This document shows positions 26,601 to 35,683 of a DNA stretch of 64,000 nucleotides, in pieces. Within the stretch, counting starts at the first letter, position 1. Each line of letters starts with the position of its first letter. The notes under the pieces were generated by a model, which did no database searches, was not told the origin of the DNA, and saw nothing but the letters and a program-made list of their open reading frames with translations. Source of the stretch: Planctomycetota bacterium (GTDB lineage: Bacteria > Planctomycetota > UBA1135 > UBA2386); NCBI GenBank assembly GCA_027621295.1, contig JAQCBR010000003.1:16079-80078 (forward strand). Reading direction: 5' to 3'. The position numbers were made by a program, and so were the translations under genes.

Positions 26601-27813
26601 GGAGGCCCACGAGGCGAAGATCGCGATGCCGGCGTGGCGCCTCATCGAGCAAGTGCCGACCAAGCACAACCCCGACTTCTACTACTGGTACTACGGAACG
26701 CTCTCGCTGTTCCAGGTCGGTGGCCAGCACTGGAAGACCTGGAACAAGGCGCTGAAGGAGTCGCTGCTCGAGCTCCAGGAGACCAACCGCGGCTCGGCTT
26801 ACGCCGGGTCGTGGCCCCCCGACCGCGCGTACGGCGGACAGGGCGGTCGCATCTACCAGACGGCGCTCGGCATCCTGATGCTGACGACCTACTACCGCTA
26901 CGACCGCGCGCCGAAGATCAAGGTCTACCCGTTCACCGGCAACCTCCGGGAGCACACCGCTCCGTTCCTCGCGACGCTGCGCAACGAGAAGGACCCGCAG
27001 ACCCAGGCACTCGTGCTGCAGAAGCTCGTCGACGAGATCGGCCCTTCCCTGGTACCGGTCATCGCCGAGACCGCAGCCGACCCGAAGGAACCGAAGGAGC
27101 TGCGCGAGATGCTGGCGCGCGCGCTGGTCACGATCTCCGAGCCGCGCCACGAGGCGCTGATCCTCCCGCTGCTCGGCAGCGACAACGGCGTCGTCGCCGC
27201 CAACGCAGCGCGCGCGATCGCCGAGAACGGCAGCGACACCGCCGCCCAGGCGATGATCGCCGCGCTGAACCACGGCAACCGGAACGTGCGGATCTTCGCG
27301 GCCCGCGCGCTCGGCCGCCTCGGCATCCACGAGGCGGCCCTCGCACTCAGCACCCGCGCGGACGCCGAGGGTGACAACGGCGTGAAGAACGAGCTCGCTG
27401 CGGCGCTCCGCATGCTCGCGACGCGCGACAGCCTCAGCAAGCTCGTCGACCGCGCGCTGCCCAAGGGAGAGCAGGGACGTCTCGCCGTCTACGAGGGCCT
27501 CGACCTGCTCCACGGCGACGGCATCGCTGACCGGCTGGTCGCGCTGGAGAGCGCAGAGGAAGACCTGTTCGACAAGGCCGTGGGCGCGATCGAGGAGCAC
27601 CGCGGCGGCGCGCTCGTGCCGCTGCTCGTCGTGATGCTCGAGTCCGACTCGATCGAGAACCGACAGGTGGCGATCAAATACCTGCAGGCGATCACCCGCC
27701 ACACCCACGGCTTCAAGCCGGAGGACAGCCAAGGGGACCGGAAGAAGGCCGTGAAGGAGTGGGAACGCTGGTGGAAGCAGGCCGGCGGCGGCTACGCGGA
27801 AGAGAAGCGCTGA
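23629..27813 (+). CDS. Giant secreted CAP-domain + alpha/alpha-toroid + HEAT-repeat protein
   Basis: 1394 residues from the ATG at 23629 (signal peptide SLAVLLTVALVGAAPAAGQ); the track start at 22822 is inside the previous gene. Residues ~30-430 are a helical region. Residues ~440-560 are a CAP/SCP domain (FVDVLNRYRRVLGL, KHSQEMVDLGYFGHISP, GVGENCLGG, GWYHSPGHHRGMV). Residues ~770-1095 are a prenyltransferase/squalene-cyclase-like toroid (YIAFSQDPNGGGWRYDARQ, SAYAGSWPPDRAYGGQGGR). Residues ~1120-1330 are HEAT repeats. The C-terminus has a WERWW motif. No DxDD-type cyclase acid motif was seen, so the toroid is probably a scaffold or protease-inhibitor-like fold rather than an enzyme. Confidence 0.84.
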   Translation: MRVAPVSRSLAVLLTVALVGAAPAAGQDMATTRQSEPTLRRELRHQELLDAYKTLTADDAVAAEAAGRLAAISLEVQALARAGSLDDLRKLDPKARVAQVAGAAERTAQEHLAVSGWLFLVGAKAEAEDALASARTLDPGLKAATDDALAAARGQGVPKGGYHRYRGQFLPLDVRDRARTIDLALEAIAGLGLDAVRLPFQPSTEETDLERFVALGGAGHDALRAAAASIREALAPDYDEVRGWLASYARSERQRTAVLTAYEALRAPRGELLQLIGRYDKPEQGQVDAQRAALEDLYETYEREVERDRAALARLSAESAHALLLRVTALEAALSAADTCLVRETGKGLGPHPYSRPADAATSEQRHLPGREQSGLEDVLWLLLKLRAHQVGDVLGRGADLMRVQQQMTPWERWLVEEQLAEAIDIYNGQASFSLDATEWQFVDVLNRYRRVLGLQPFEVEERMNAASRKHSQEMVDLGYFGHISPVARNRGPSDRVRLEGYGGGVGENCLGGSVDGRGAFEGWYHSPGHHRGMVSRSPHLGVGAARSHSMWTMVMGGGDVGWRSLHADLPPERAGACRDAVAAWAKVLQIASPSPKDLERAALGRADVDALFPDVLPFVARLAFEAATNERHGWHEAAPALLAYVVDADVPVAWRPLQVASVAAAIDILHLGGTTEVRRRALELVAPLTGNTFGYSPEAGPSARLDATLQIRAHWEDDAQWNYRRTEPAPEVVALPGRSDGPSAKAKLRVLAKPERLKLARANGGGSDTERAIELGLDFLARAQDPDGAWRARAFVLNHRDFDARNAGMGNAEWDIAMTGLSVLAFVSSGHTPDQGDHQEVVRRGVEWLKARVIDYGKFETVSGHYMYGHAIATQALCEAFAYTDDPSLGAAAQLALDYIAFSQDPNGGGWRYDARQAGDTSVVGWVVMALNAGFKANLQVVGFRDAIRFLDAVTMSGYYQVGYTHRPGLAPENLRLTAAGMTSRLFLGQEAHEAKIAMPAWRLIEQVPTKHNPDFYYWYYGTLSLFQVGGQHWKTWNKALKESLLELQETNRGSAYAGSWPPDRAYGGQGGRIYQTALGILMLTTYYRYDRAPKIKVYPFTGNLREHTAPFLATLRNEKDPQTQALVLQKLVDEIGPSLVPVIAETAADPKEPKELREMLARALVTISEPRHEALILPLLGSDNGVVAANAARAIAENGSDTAAQAMIAALNHGNRNVRIFAARALGRLGIHEAALALSTRADAEGDNGVKNELAAALRMLATRDSLSKLVDRALPKGEQGRLAVYEGLDLLHGDGIADRLVALESAEEDLFDKAVGAIEEHRGGALVPLLVVMLESDSIENRQVAIKYLQAITRHTHGFKPEDSQGDRKKAVKEWERWWKQAGGGYAEEKR

Positions 27814-27817
27814 CCCG

Positions 27818-29371
27818 TCACGAGCTGCAGGACAGCATCGAGCAGCCAGCCTTCACGCGCGCCCAGTCCGGGCGCTTCTGGCAGAAGCGCGCGATCTCCG
27901 GCCCGTCGTCGTAGGGCCGCCGCGAAGCCTCGAGCAGCTCGCCGATCCGCTCGGTGCTGCCGGCTTCCGCCTGCTCGATCGCTTCCTGCACCAGGTAGTT
28001 GCGCAGCACGAAGCGCGGGTTGGCCGCGTTCATCCGGGCTCGGCGCGAGTCGGAGTCCAGGCGACCGAGCGCCGCCGCATAGCGGTCGAGCCACGCGGCG
28101 AGACCATCTCGCTCCGCCACGAACGTCTCGTCCACGTAGTAGCACTCCCGGAGCGCGTCAGGATCGGGAGACGCCGGATCCACCGCGGCCAGCGCGCGGA
28201 AGAACAGCGTCATGTCGACCTCTCCGCGCTGCAGCAGCGTCCAGAGCTCCTGGACGAGCTCCGTGTCGGGCTGCTGACAGTCCTCCATGCCGAGCTTCGC
28301 CGCCACGATCCGCGCGTGCGCAGCTTGGAACGTGTCGACGTAGACCTGGAGCCCGGACTCGAGCGCGTCCGCCGGCAGCAGGTCCTCGAGCGCGAGCGCC
28401 AGCGCGCGCAGGTTCCAGTGGGCGACCGCAGGCTGCTGGCCGAACCGGTAGCGTCGCGTCTGCGCGTCCGTCGTGTTCGGGGTCCAGTTCGTGTCGAAGT
28501 TGTCGATCCAGCCGTAGGGCCCGTAGTCGATCGTCAGCCCGAGGATCGACAGGTTGTCGGTGTTCATCACGCCGTGGACGAACCCGACGCGCATCCAGTG
28601 GGCCATCAGCACAGCCGTGCGCCGGCAGACTTCGGCGAACCAGTCGGACCGACGCTGGTCCCGGTCCCCTTCGAGATCCGGAAAGAGCTGGTCGGTCGTG
28701 AAGTCGACGAGACGCTCGAGCAGCGGGCGGTCACCGCGCGAAGCCGGCAGCTCGTAGGTCCCGAAACGCAGGAAGCTCGGCGCCACGCGGCAGACGACGG
28801 CGCCGGGCTCAGCCCTCGCGTTGCCGTCGTAGAACATGTCGCGCACCACGTCGTCCCCGGTCGCGACGAGGCTGAGCGCCCGCGTCGTCGGCACGCCGAG
28901 GTGGTGCATCGCCTCGCTGCACAGGAACTCGCGGATCGACGAGCGGAGCACCGCGCGGCCGTCGGCCCGCCGCGAGTAGGGCGTGGGGCCGGCTCCCTTG
29001 AGCTGGAGCTCCTGGTGGCTGCCGTCGGTCGCGAGGGCCTCCCCGAGCGAGATCGCGCGGCCGTCGCCGAGCTGCCCTGCCCAGTGGCCGAACTGGTGGC
29101 CGCCGTAGCACGCGGCCACGGGCTCCATGCCCGGCCACACGCGGTTGCCTCCGAACACCTCGGCGAAGTCCGCGGACGCGACCTCTGCTTCGGTCAGACC
29201 GAGGAGCTCTCCCGCGACCTCAGGACTGTGGGCGAGGAGCCGCGGCGCTGCGACCGGCGTCGGATCGACGAAGGAGTAGGCCGCACCCTCGACCTGCCGC
29301 GGCCGGTTCTCGCGACTCGCGTCAGCGGGGAGCTCCCGGACGAAGCGGTTGTCGAACGTCAGGCCCTGCAT
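27818..29371 (-). CDS. selO: SelO (YdiU) protein adenylyltransferase
   Basis: 517-residue pseudokinase that transfers AMP from ATP to protein hydroxyls; E. coli SelO protects against oxidative stress. The start is the ATG at 29371 ([15 protein letters not shown]); the longer track ORF runs into the M14 gene region. Family motifs: [54 protein letters not shown] and [20 protein letters not shown]. The C-terminus ends GCSMLSCSS, retaining the family CSS tail with Cys where eukaryotic SelO has selenocysteine. It is convergent with the giant HEAT gene, 4 bp apart. Confidence 0.95.
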   Translation of the reverse strand: MQGLTFDNRFVRELPADASRENRPRQVEGAAYSFVDPTPVAAPRLLAHSPEVAGELLGLTEAEVASADFAEVFGGNRVWPGMEPVAACYGGHQFGHWAGQLGDGRAISLGEALATDGSHQELQLKGAGPTPYSRRADGRAVLRSSIREFLCSEAMHHLGVPTTRALSLVATGDDVVRDMFYDGNARAEPGAVVCRVAPSFLRFGTYELPASRGDRPLLERLVDFTTDQLFPDLEGDRDQRRSDWFAEVCRRTAVLMAHWMRVGFVHGVMNTDNLSILGLTIDYGPYGWIDNFDTNWTPNTTDAQTRRYRFGQQPAVAHWNLRALALALEDLLPADALESGLQVYVDTFQAAHARIVAAKLGMEDCQQPDTELVQELWTLLQRGEVDMTLFFRALAAVDPASPDPDALRECYYVDETFVAERDGLAAWLDRYAAALGRLDSDSRRARMNAANPRFVLRNYLVQEAIEQAEAGSTERIGELLEASRRPYDDGPEIARFCQKRPDWARVKAGCSMLSCSS

Positions 29372-29420
29372 GGGTCGCTCCCTGGGACGGGTGAGTCCTC
29401 GACGCAACCGCTGCGCCCGC

Positions 29421-32186
29421 TCACTCGCCCCGGATTCCCGACACGGTCCGCGATCCGGCTCCCTGGATCGCGTTGAAGAACAGCTTGAAGGTTCCGACCG
29501 GCTGACCGCGGTAGACGACGTCGGCTCCGAACAGCACGAACTGCCCTTCACCCCGCGGGACGCGGGCAGCCGCAATCTTGCCGTGCAGGTGCTCGGTCCC
29601 GATCGCCCAGCCGCTGGCGAGGACCGGCTCGGCGGTCGGCCAGGTGGCAGCCGCGACCACCCCTTCCCCCGTCGCCGCGAACACCGGACTCCGCCGAAAC
29701 ATCCCGACCTGGTCCCTCGCGACGCCGTAGCCGAGGTAGTCGTCGTCCGTGACCTCCATGCGGAGCAGGGAGCCCGGCACGAAGAACTCGCTGCTGTCCG
29801 TCGCGCGGCGCGCGCCGTCCGCCTCGATGTAGGTGCCCTCCTCGAGCGGCAGGTCGAAGTGCGCGATCGCCGCGGTCGCCTCTCCCTGGAGCGCCACCAG
29901 CGTGCCGCCTCCGTCGACGAACGCGCGGAGCGCCGCGAGGCCGCGTTCCCGGCTGATCGGCGTCCGCCGCGCCGCCAGGTTCGACCAGTCCTCGAACGGC
30001 GGCAGCGCCTCCTGCAGCTTGCGGTCGGTCTCGGCGGTGGGCGTCCGGGTCCTGGTCCGCCCTCCGGACCGCGCACGGGCCGAAGGCAGGCCGGTGTGGA
30101 AGACCAGCACGTCGAAGTCGGCGTTCAGATTCCCCGCCTCGATCCGATCGCCGTAGACCAGCTCGACCGGGAACTCGTAGTCCCGCAGCACCCACTCGGT
30201 CCAACCGGTCGGCATGTTGCCGCCGAACGTGTCGAAGAGACCGACGCGCACCTTCGAGAGCCTCCGCATCGGACCCGCAGGATCGACGTCGACCGCGGCG
30301 ATGCGCACGCCGAGCTCGTCCGCCCCCTCGGCCAGAATGCGCGTCGCACCCGGCGTCGCGCGGACGTGCACAGCACCGCGCGGCCACGTCTCGCCGGTGA
30401 CCTGGACCGGGGCTTCGGCCCAGTGCACGCGTTCGCCGGCTGCCAGCAGTCGGTTGACGAGGACGAACTGGTTGCTGCAGCGGTGATCCAGCCAGTAGCC
30501 GGAAGCCCGCGCCGGCATCACACGCGGACCGAATGCGACCTCGACTTCCGGGACCGGCGCGGTCGGCAGGTCGATCGGCCCCAGGACCCGCGCGACCTCG
30601 ACGCCCATCTGCATCGCCAGCGTCCACCCCGCAGCGTCGTAGGGCCGGATCGGATCGCCCGACGCCCCGACGTCGTCCGGGTGCCACTGCGGCTCCATCA
30701 TGTCGCGCAGGTGGGCACGGAACGGCTGGGCGGCGCGGAGCACGAAGCTGCCGACCGGCGCGCGCGTCCCGTCGGGAAGATCCACGACCTCGGTCAGCCG
30801 CTCGGCCTCGACGCCCGCCCGGCGGAGCGCGCGGACCAGACGCGTCGCCGCCGCGAAGTCCGGCTGGTCGGACGGCAGCACGTAGGAGCGAGGGTCGCGC
30901 AGCGCCGGGTCCTCGAACGCATCGACGACTCCAGCCGCCCCGAGCCCGCCCTCGCCCGCATCACCGGCCGCGCGCTTCTCGGCGTCGCGCTCACGCTGCA
31001 GCGCCACGAGCCTCGGGGTCGGCGTCCAGCGGTCCTCCGAACCCCACGCGATCGCACGACGCGCCATCCGCCACGCGTTCAGCAGGAAGTCCTCCCGGTA
31101 GCGGGACGCGAGGTCGAGGATCGCGAAGTTCGCGGTCTGCAGGTACTCGATCGTCTGCCGCGCGTGCCAGTCCTGGGTCGCGATCGGGTCCGGATAGTCG
31201 GAGTAGGGCACCCGGCGCGACAGGCTCTGCTCGACGCGCGACGGAGTCGGGCTCCCGAACGCCTCGGTCAGGATCCCGACCATGTTGTGGAAGTAGACCG
31301 TCGTGCGCAGCCCGCCGTTCCACCACGTCGAGTAGGACGCGCCGCTCCGCGAGATCACGCCCGGTTTGCCCTCGGCGGAGAACCGGTGGTTCATGTGCGC
31401 CGACACGAGGTCGATGCCGCGGATCACCAGCGGGTCGACGTTGTGGTTGAACGGGTCGCGGAACGGCGGCGTGAACAGGATCGTCCCGCGCGGCGCGGTC
31501 TGGTGGTGGTTGTAGACCACCTGCGGATACCAGCGCCGGTACAGCGCGCCCATGATGTTCCGCGTCTCCGCCAGGTTGCCGGCGTAGTAGTCCCGGTTGT
31601 TGTCGTGCCCCGCGAAGCGCTGGTAGAGCACCGGGATGCCACCGACGCGGCCGGTCGCCATGTAGGCGTTGGCGACCATCTCCATGCCGTCCGGGTTGGC
31701 CGGGCAGACCAGCAGCACGACCTCGTCGAGGATGCGCCGCACCTCGGCGTCGTCGCGCGACACCATCTGCCAGACGAGCTCCAGGATGTTCTGCGCGGCC
31801 ACCGACTCGGTCGCGTGCATCCCGGCGTCGATCCAGATCACCGTGCGGCCGCGGACGGCGAGCTCGCGCGCAGCCGCCTCGCCTTCGACCTGCCCCAGCG
31901 CGAGGCGCTCGTTGATCTCGCGGAGCTCGTCGATGCGGGCCAGGTTCTCCGGTGCGCTCACGATCGCGAGCTGCATGTCGAGCCCGTAGGCGGTCTCGCC
32001 GAGCGACTCGAGCCGCATGCGATCCGACTGGGCCGCGAGCTGCCCCCACCACGCCTTCAGCTGCGTGTAGTTGGCGAGGAAGTGGTCCGCGCCGACCTCG
32101 TGACCGAGCGCCTCGCGCGGGGTCGGGAGCTGGGCGGGCAGGACCGCCGCGGCGGCCAGGACACAGAGAGACAGGGCGCGACGCAT
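29421..32186 (-). CDS. Secreted M14-family zinc carboxypeptidase with C-terminal GATase-like domain
   Basis: 921 residues with a signal peptide ([15 protein letters not shown]). The peptidase domain shows the zinc HxxE ([13 protein letters not shown]), the substrate-binding NR pair (GHDNNRDYY), a YNHHQ histidine and the catalytic glutamate region [10 protein letters not shown]. The C-terminal ~330 residues ([42 protein letters not shown]) resemble the class I glutamine-amidotransferase-like domain seen in large bacterial M14 proteins. It is likely a periplasmic or surface peptidase. A TATCCT element ends 8 nt before the ATG. Confidence 0.88.
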   Translation of the reverse strand: MRRALSLCVLAAAAVLPAQLPTPREALGHEVGADHFLANYTQLKAWWGQLAAQSDRMRLESLGETAYGLDMQLAIVSAPENLARIDELREINERLALGQVEGEAAARELAVRGRTVIWIDAGMHATESVAAQNILELVWQMVSRDDAEVRRILDEVVLLVCPANPDGMEMVANAYMATGRVGGIPVLYQRFAGHDNNRDYYAGNLAETRNIMGALYRRWYPQVVYNHHQTAPRGTILFTPPFRDPFNHNVDPLVIRGIDLVSAHMNHRFSAEGKPGVISRSGASYSTWWNGGLRTTVYFHNMVGILTEAFGSPTPSRVEQSLSRRVPYSDYPDPIATQDWHARQTIEYLQTANFAILDLASRYREDFLLNAWRMARRAIAWGSEDRWTPTPRLVALQRERDAEKRAAGDAGEGGLGAAGVVDAFEDPALRDPRSYVLPSDQPDFAAATRLVRALRRAGVEAERLTEVVDLPDGTRAPVGSFVLRAAQPFRAHLRDMMEPQWHPDDVGASGDPIRPYDAAGWTLAMQMGVEVARVLGPIDLPTAPVPEVEVAFGPRVMPARASGYWLDHRCSNQFVLVNRLLAAGERVHWAEAPVQVTGETWPRGAVHVRATPGATRILAEGADELGVRIAAVDVDPAGPMRRLSKVRVGLFDTFGGNMPTGWTEWVLRDYEFPVELVYGDRIEAGNLNADFDVLVFHTGLPSARARSGGRTRTRTPTAETDRKLQEALPPFEDWSNLAARRTPISRERGLAALRAFVDGGGTLVALQGEATAAIAHFDLPLEEGTYIEADGARRATDSSEFFVPGSLLRMEVTDDDYLGYGVARDQVGMFRRSPVFAATGEGVVAAATWPTAEPVLASGWAIGTEHLHGKIAAARVPRGEGQFVLFGADVVYRGQPVGTFKLFFNAIQGAGSRTVSGIRGE

Positions 32187-32194
32187 CGCCCGGG

Positions 32195-32200
32195 AGGATA
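32195..32200 (-). promoter_or_regulatory. -10-like TATCCT, leaderless context
   Basis: TATCCT on the minus strand ends 8 nt before the M14 peptidase ATG, the same hexamer and spacing as before the gene at 23629. Confidence 0.48.
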
Positions 32201-32237
32201 AGCCGGGCTGCCCCTCCAGCGCCCCAGAAGCCCTTGG

Positions 32238-32852
32238 CTACCCGCCGCCCTTCTTCCCGCTGCCCGCCTCGACCTCCGCCGGCGGCACGATCGGAGCGCG
32301 GCGCTCCCCGGTCTCGCCAGCGGCCGCACGTGCTTCCATCTCCCGGTCGATCTCCGGCTTGCGCCAGATCTTGCCGTCCTTGTCGATGCCCATCCCGAGC
32401 GTGAACAGCTCGCCGTCGTGCAGGAGCACGTTGGACGCGCCGTCGACCCCGACCGAGAGGTGGATGCGCGGAAGCTGCTGCTCGTCGTGGAGCAACACGT
32501 GCGGGAACTGGTCCACCGCGAGGCCAAGCCGATTCTTCAGCTTCTGGTCCTTGAAGAGCAGGTAGGCGGTCTGCGGGTCCGCGGCCAGGATCATGCGATC
32601 CCCGCCGTCCGGGTCTCGCATCACGAGTTGGGGGTGCCCCTCACCCACCAGCTCGAACACGCCCCGCTCGACGCCCTTCGCGTCGGTCAGCACGAAGCGC
32701 TCGGCGCGCACCTCGGCGAAGTGCTCGAACACACGTGCCGCACCGAGGAGCGGCACCGACAGCAAGAGTGCGGTCAGCCAGCCCGTCCGGCGACGGAGTC
32801 TGCGGTTCTCGGCCTCGAGGTTCGCGAGACGGCGTTCGAACGAATAGGTCAT
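32238..32852 (-). CDS. Membrane-anchored coiled-coil protein, function unknown
   Basis: 204 residues from the ATG at 32852. An N-terminal coiled coil (FERRLANLEAENRRLRRR) leads into one membrane helix (LTALLLSVPLLG). A beta-rich external part follows, with repeated short strands (RFVLTDAKGVERGVFELVG, PQLVMRDPDGGDRMILAA, QLPRIHLSVGVDGASNVLLHD). The tail is charged and proline-rich, ending KKGGG. No family is recognised, though this anchor-plus-strand-repeat layout recurs in planctomycete small proteins. It lies between two secreted-protein genes on the same strand. Confidence 0.62.
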   Translation of the reverse strand: MTYSFERRLANLEAENRRLRRRTGWLTALLLSVPLLGAARVFEHFAEVRAERFVLTDAKGVERGVFELVGEGHPQLVMRDPDGGDRMILAADPQTAYLLFKDQKLKNRLGLAVDQFPHVLLHDEQQLPRIHLSVGVDGASNVLLHDGELFTLGMGIDKDGKIWRKPEIDREMEARAAAGETGERRAPIVPPAEVEAGSGKKGGG

Positions 32853-32954
32853 GGCTCTCGGAGTCAGCAATGGAGGTGGGAACCCAGACATGAGAGCGGG
32901 TGCGCAGCTCTGTGGAGCCGCGCACCCGTGTCGGGCATCAGGCGAGGACGGGCC

Positions 32955-35516
32955 TCACCGGTTGCCGCCGACGCGCGTCTCCCGCGCGTTCGACAGAGTC
33001 AGCGCCGCAGGACGCCCGTTGCCGGGGTCGACCACGAGGTAGCTCGTGTAGTGCGGGACGCCGATCGTCGCCACGTCGACCGGCCACGTGTAGGTCACGG
33101 TTGCCGTTCCCAGCGCGCTGGTCGCGACGCCGACGGACGTCACGAGGTTGTGGTAGAGGAAGCAACCCGGGTTGTTGATGATCGACAGGTCGAGCGGCAG
33201 CGGCAGCCCGCCCAGCGTCGAGTTCGACAGCCCGAAGTTGTAGGCCGCAGGCGTAGAGGACCGCGCGAGGGAGAGCTGGTAGCGCACCGGCGAGCCCTGC
33301 TGCGGGCCGTTGCCGGCCAGCCAGGACACGCTGTGGACCGGCACGAGGCCATTGGAACCGGTGCAGCCAGCACCGATCGAGGTCGTCGTCCCCGCCACGT
33401 TGTCGTAGTAGGTCGCGACCGCGGTCTTGGTCCCGTCCATCGTCAGGCTCAGCGTCCGGCCGAACGGGAGCTGGAGGACCCCGTTGACCCGCCAGTAGCG
33501 GAAGTCGTTGAAGCCGACGCTCGCGGGCGCCGTCAGGGTGACGACCTCGCCGTCCAGGTAGGTCCGCGAGAACGTCGTCGACCCGTTGCCGAGGCCGTTG
33601 ATGTCCCCCGGCGTCGCGGTGATCGAGACACCCGTGGACGGGTTCGTCGACTGGACCGTCAGCGAACGACGCGCGCGGTAGTCGGCGATCGCAGTGTCGT
33701 CGAGAGACCCGATGGTGCTGACCGACAGGATGCGGTCTCCGAGCGTGCCGTTGACGAAGCCGCCGGTCGGCGAGACGCGGTAGCGCCACCGCTCGAACTC
33801 GTAGGTGACGAGCCCCACCGTGTGCGTTGCAGGTGCGGTCAGCGTGTACGGCTGACTCGGCGTGAAACGACGCGTCAGGTTGGTCGATCCGTCCTTCCGG
33901 CCGTCCATGTCGGTCTGCTCGATCGTGATCGACACGCCGGTGACCGGACTGCTCTCGACGGCTAGCGTGACCCAACCCGGCTCGTAGTCATCCCGACCGA
34001 ACCAGAACGCCCGCGGCGTGTTGCTCGCGCCCGTGGTGCCGTTGCGCTGGCTCATGCCGGTCGCAACGAAGGTGTCGGTGTAGCGGGAGTGCTGCTGGAC
34101 CGTGAAGTAGTCCCCCCAGCGCGCCTGATTGGGGCTGGTCGTCCCGGCAGCCCCGGTGAAGTAGGTCCCCGGCCAGCCGTTGTAGTTGTCGACGAGACCA
34201 GCAGCCGTCTGCAGCTGGATCGTCGGCGACGAGAACGCCGCAACGATCCCGACGTGGCCCTGCGCGTTGGTCGCCGCGGCCCCGTAGGCCCAGGCGCCGG
34301 TGCTGCTCCAGATGTCGTGCTCGCTCGACACGGTCCGCGCCGGATGCGGCGCGACGCGAATCACGCGGATGTGCGGGTTGGCACGCGTGCCGACCGGGCC
34401 CGATGTGAACATCAGCCCGAATTCCGCCGAGCTGCCGAAGGCACCGCGGAAGCGCGTGTTCGCGCGCGCCGCCCAGTTCACGCTGTCCGGACTGGGGGTC
34501 GAGCTGATCCCACCCGACGTGATCGAGCCGATCGTCCGGACGTCCCGCGAGTAGGTCCCCGCGTCGGAGTAGAAGCCGACCTGGATGCTGGAAGAACTCT
34601 CGAGACAGCCCCAGTGGATGCCGTCGCCTGCACCCGCCTTGGCCATCCGCGGCGCGAAGTTCAGCCCGTGCGAGATGCTGTTGATGAAGCCGAGCGGGAT
34701 CGAACCGTTGGCCTGCAGTGCCGCCAGATCGGTGCGAATGAGCGCCGTGCCGACGAAGTTCGAGCTCGCGTCGTAGACGTTCGCCGACAGGTAGAAACCG
34801 TCGTTCGAGTAGGCGATGTCCGGGAAGTCGAACCAGACGTTCGTGCCGAAGCCGAACCGGTTCTGCGGCGTGATGTAGTAGCTCGTCCAGTCCGCGGAGT
34901 TCCCGCTGCCGAGTTCGGCATCCCCGTTCGCCACCGCGATGCGGTAGCCGGCGGTGCCGGTCGTGCCGCTATAGCTGTACTGGAGCACCCAGACGGTGAT
35001 GTCATGCGAGGGGATGTAGACGATCCGCTGGTCGCAGCAGAACCCACCGTCGCGCGACGGGAAGAACGTGTAGGGGCTGATGTGCTCCCACGACGCGCCG
35101 TTGTCGCGGGAGACCGCCGCATACCAGTTCCCCGTCTGGAACATCACGTGGTCGGTCTGCGCGATCGACGGCTCGCCGGTCGTCGAGCGCGACGCGCCGG
35201 CGGGAGTGACCTCCTCGTTCTGGAAGAAGCGGAACTGGCCGGTGTCGATGACCGCAGGATCAAAGACCTCGGCTTCCGGTGTGTTGGGGCCGGCCCGGAA
35301 CGGCCCGACCGGTACCGGAGGGCTGTTGTGCCCCGAGAGAGCACCCATCATGACCTTCGGCGGCATCGGGGCGTCGGGCGCGTAGCCGTGGTAGACCGGC
35401 TCGGGGTCGATGAAACCCTCGAACTGCGCAGCGCCCTGCTGTTGGGCGGCCAGCGGCAGCAACGACAGGGAGAATAGAGAGAGAGCCGTGGAGCGGCTGA
35501 GAAGCGACAGAGTCAT
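32955..35516 (-). CDS. Secreted sialidase-like propeller protein with InlB-like repeats
   Basis: 853 residues with a signal peptide (LFSLSLLPLAAQQ). Residues ~90-510 look like a BNR/sialidase-type beta-propeller (WYAAVSRDNGASWEHI, FDFPDIAYSNDGFYLSANV). Residues ~515-720 hold two divergent InlB B-type repeats; the clearest reads SLTVQSTNPSTGVSI then VVTLTAPASVGFNDFRYW. The last ~140 residues are the window's shared secreted domain (IGAGCTGSNGLVPVH, LGGLPLPLDLSIINNPGC, SYLVVDPGNGRPAAL). No sialidase catalytic set could be assigned. An AGGAGA ribosome-binding site lies 4 nt before the ATG. Confidence 0.76.
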   Translation of the reverse strand: MTLSLLSRSTALSLFSLSLLPLAAQQQGAAQFEGFIDPEPVYHGYAPDAPMPPKVMMGALSGHNSPPVPVGPFRAGPNTPEAEVFDPAVIDTGQFRFFQNEEVTPAGASRSTTGEPSIAQTDHVMFQTGNWYAAVSRDNGASWEHISPYTFFPSRDGGFCCDQRIVYIPSHDITVWVLQYSYSGTTGTAGYRIAVANGDAELGSGNSADWTSYYITPQNRFGFGTNVWFDFPDIAYSNDGFYLSANVYDASSNFVGTALIRTDLAALQANGSIPLGFINSISHGLNFAPRMAKAGAGDGIHWGCLESSSSIQVGFYSDAGTYSRDVRTIGSITSGGISSTPSPDSVNWAARANTRFRGAFGSSAEFGLMFTSGPVGTRANPHIRVIRVAPHPARTVSSEHDIWSSTGAWAYGAAATNAQGHVGIVAAFSSPTIQLQTAAGLVDNYNGWPGTYFTGAAGTTSPNQARWGDYFTVQQHSRYTDTFVATGMSQRNGTTGASNTPRAFWFGRDDYEPGWVTLAVESSPVTGVSITIEQTDMDGRKDGSTNLTRRFTPSQPYTLTAPATHTVGLVTYEFERWRYRVSPTGGFVNGTLGDRILSVSTIGSLDDTAIADYRARRSLTVQSTNPSTGVSITATPGDINGLGNGSTTFSRTYLDGEVVTLTAPASVGFNDFRYWRVNGVLQLPFGRTLSLTMDGTKTAVATYYDNVAGTTTSIGAGCTGSNGLVPVHSVSWLAGNGPQQGSPVRYQLSLARSSTPAAYNFGLSNSTLGGLPLPLDLSIINNPGCFLYHNLVTSVGVATSALGTATVTYTWPVDVATIGVPHYTSYLVVDPGNGRPAALTLSNARETRVGGNR

Positions 35517-35683
35517 CGAATCTCCTGATCTGGTGAAAGAGCGAGCAGTCCGAGGCTATGGACGCCCATGCTTCTTCCCAGCCGGAGTCCGTCGTCGCGG
35601 GAAGAATGCCACCGACAACTTCGCCCGGCTTCCGGGGCCCGCGGCGCACGACGCGAGCCGCGCGGCGCCGCTGCGTTCGGCTC

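Noticed and set aside
24784-27732. 982-residue minus-strand ORF opposite the giant CAP/HEAT gene
   Set aside because: Antisense shadow with no domain, and biased V/E/D/R composition; the plus-strand product has recognisable domains.
27818-30076. SelO ORF extended N-terminally to 752 residues
   Set aside because: The extra residues are Arg/Ser-rich and overlap the M14 gene; the family start is the ATG at 29371.
29349-32201. 950-residue plus-strand ORF opposite the M14 peptidase
   Set aside because: Arg/His/Asp-rich shadow with no motif; the minus strand encodes a complete zinc carboxypeptidase.
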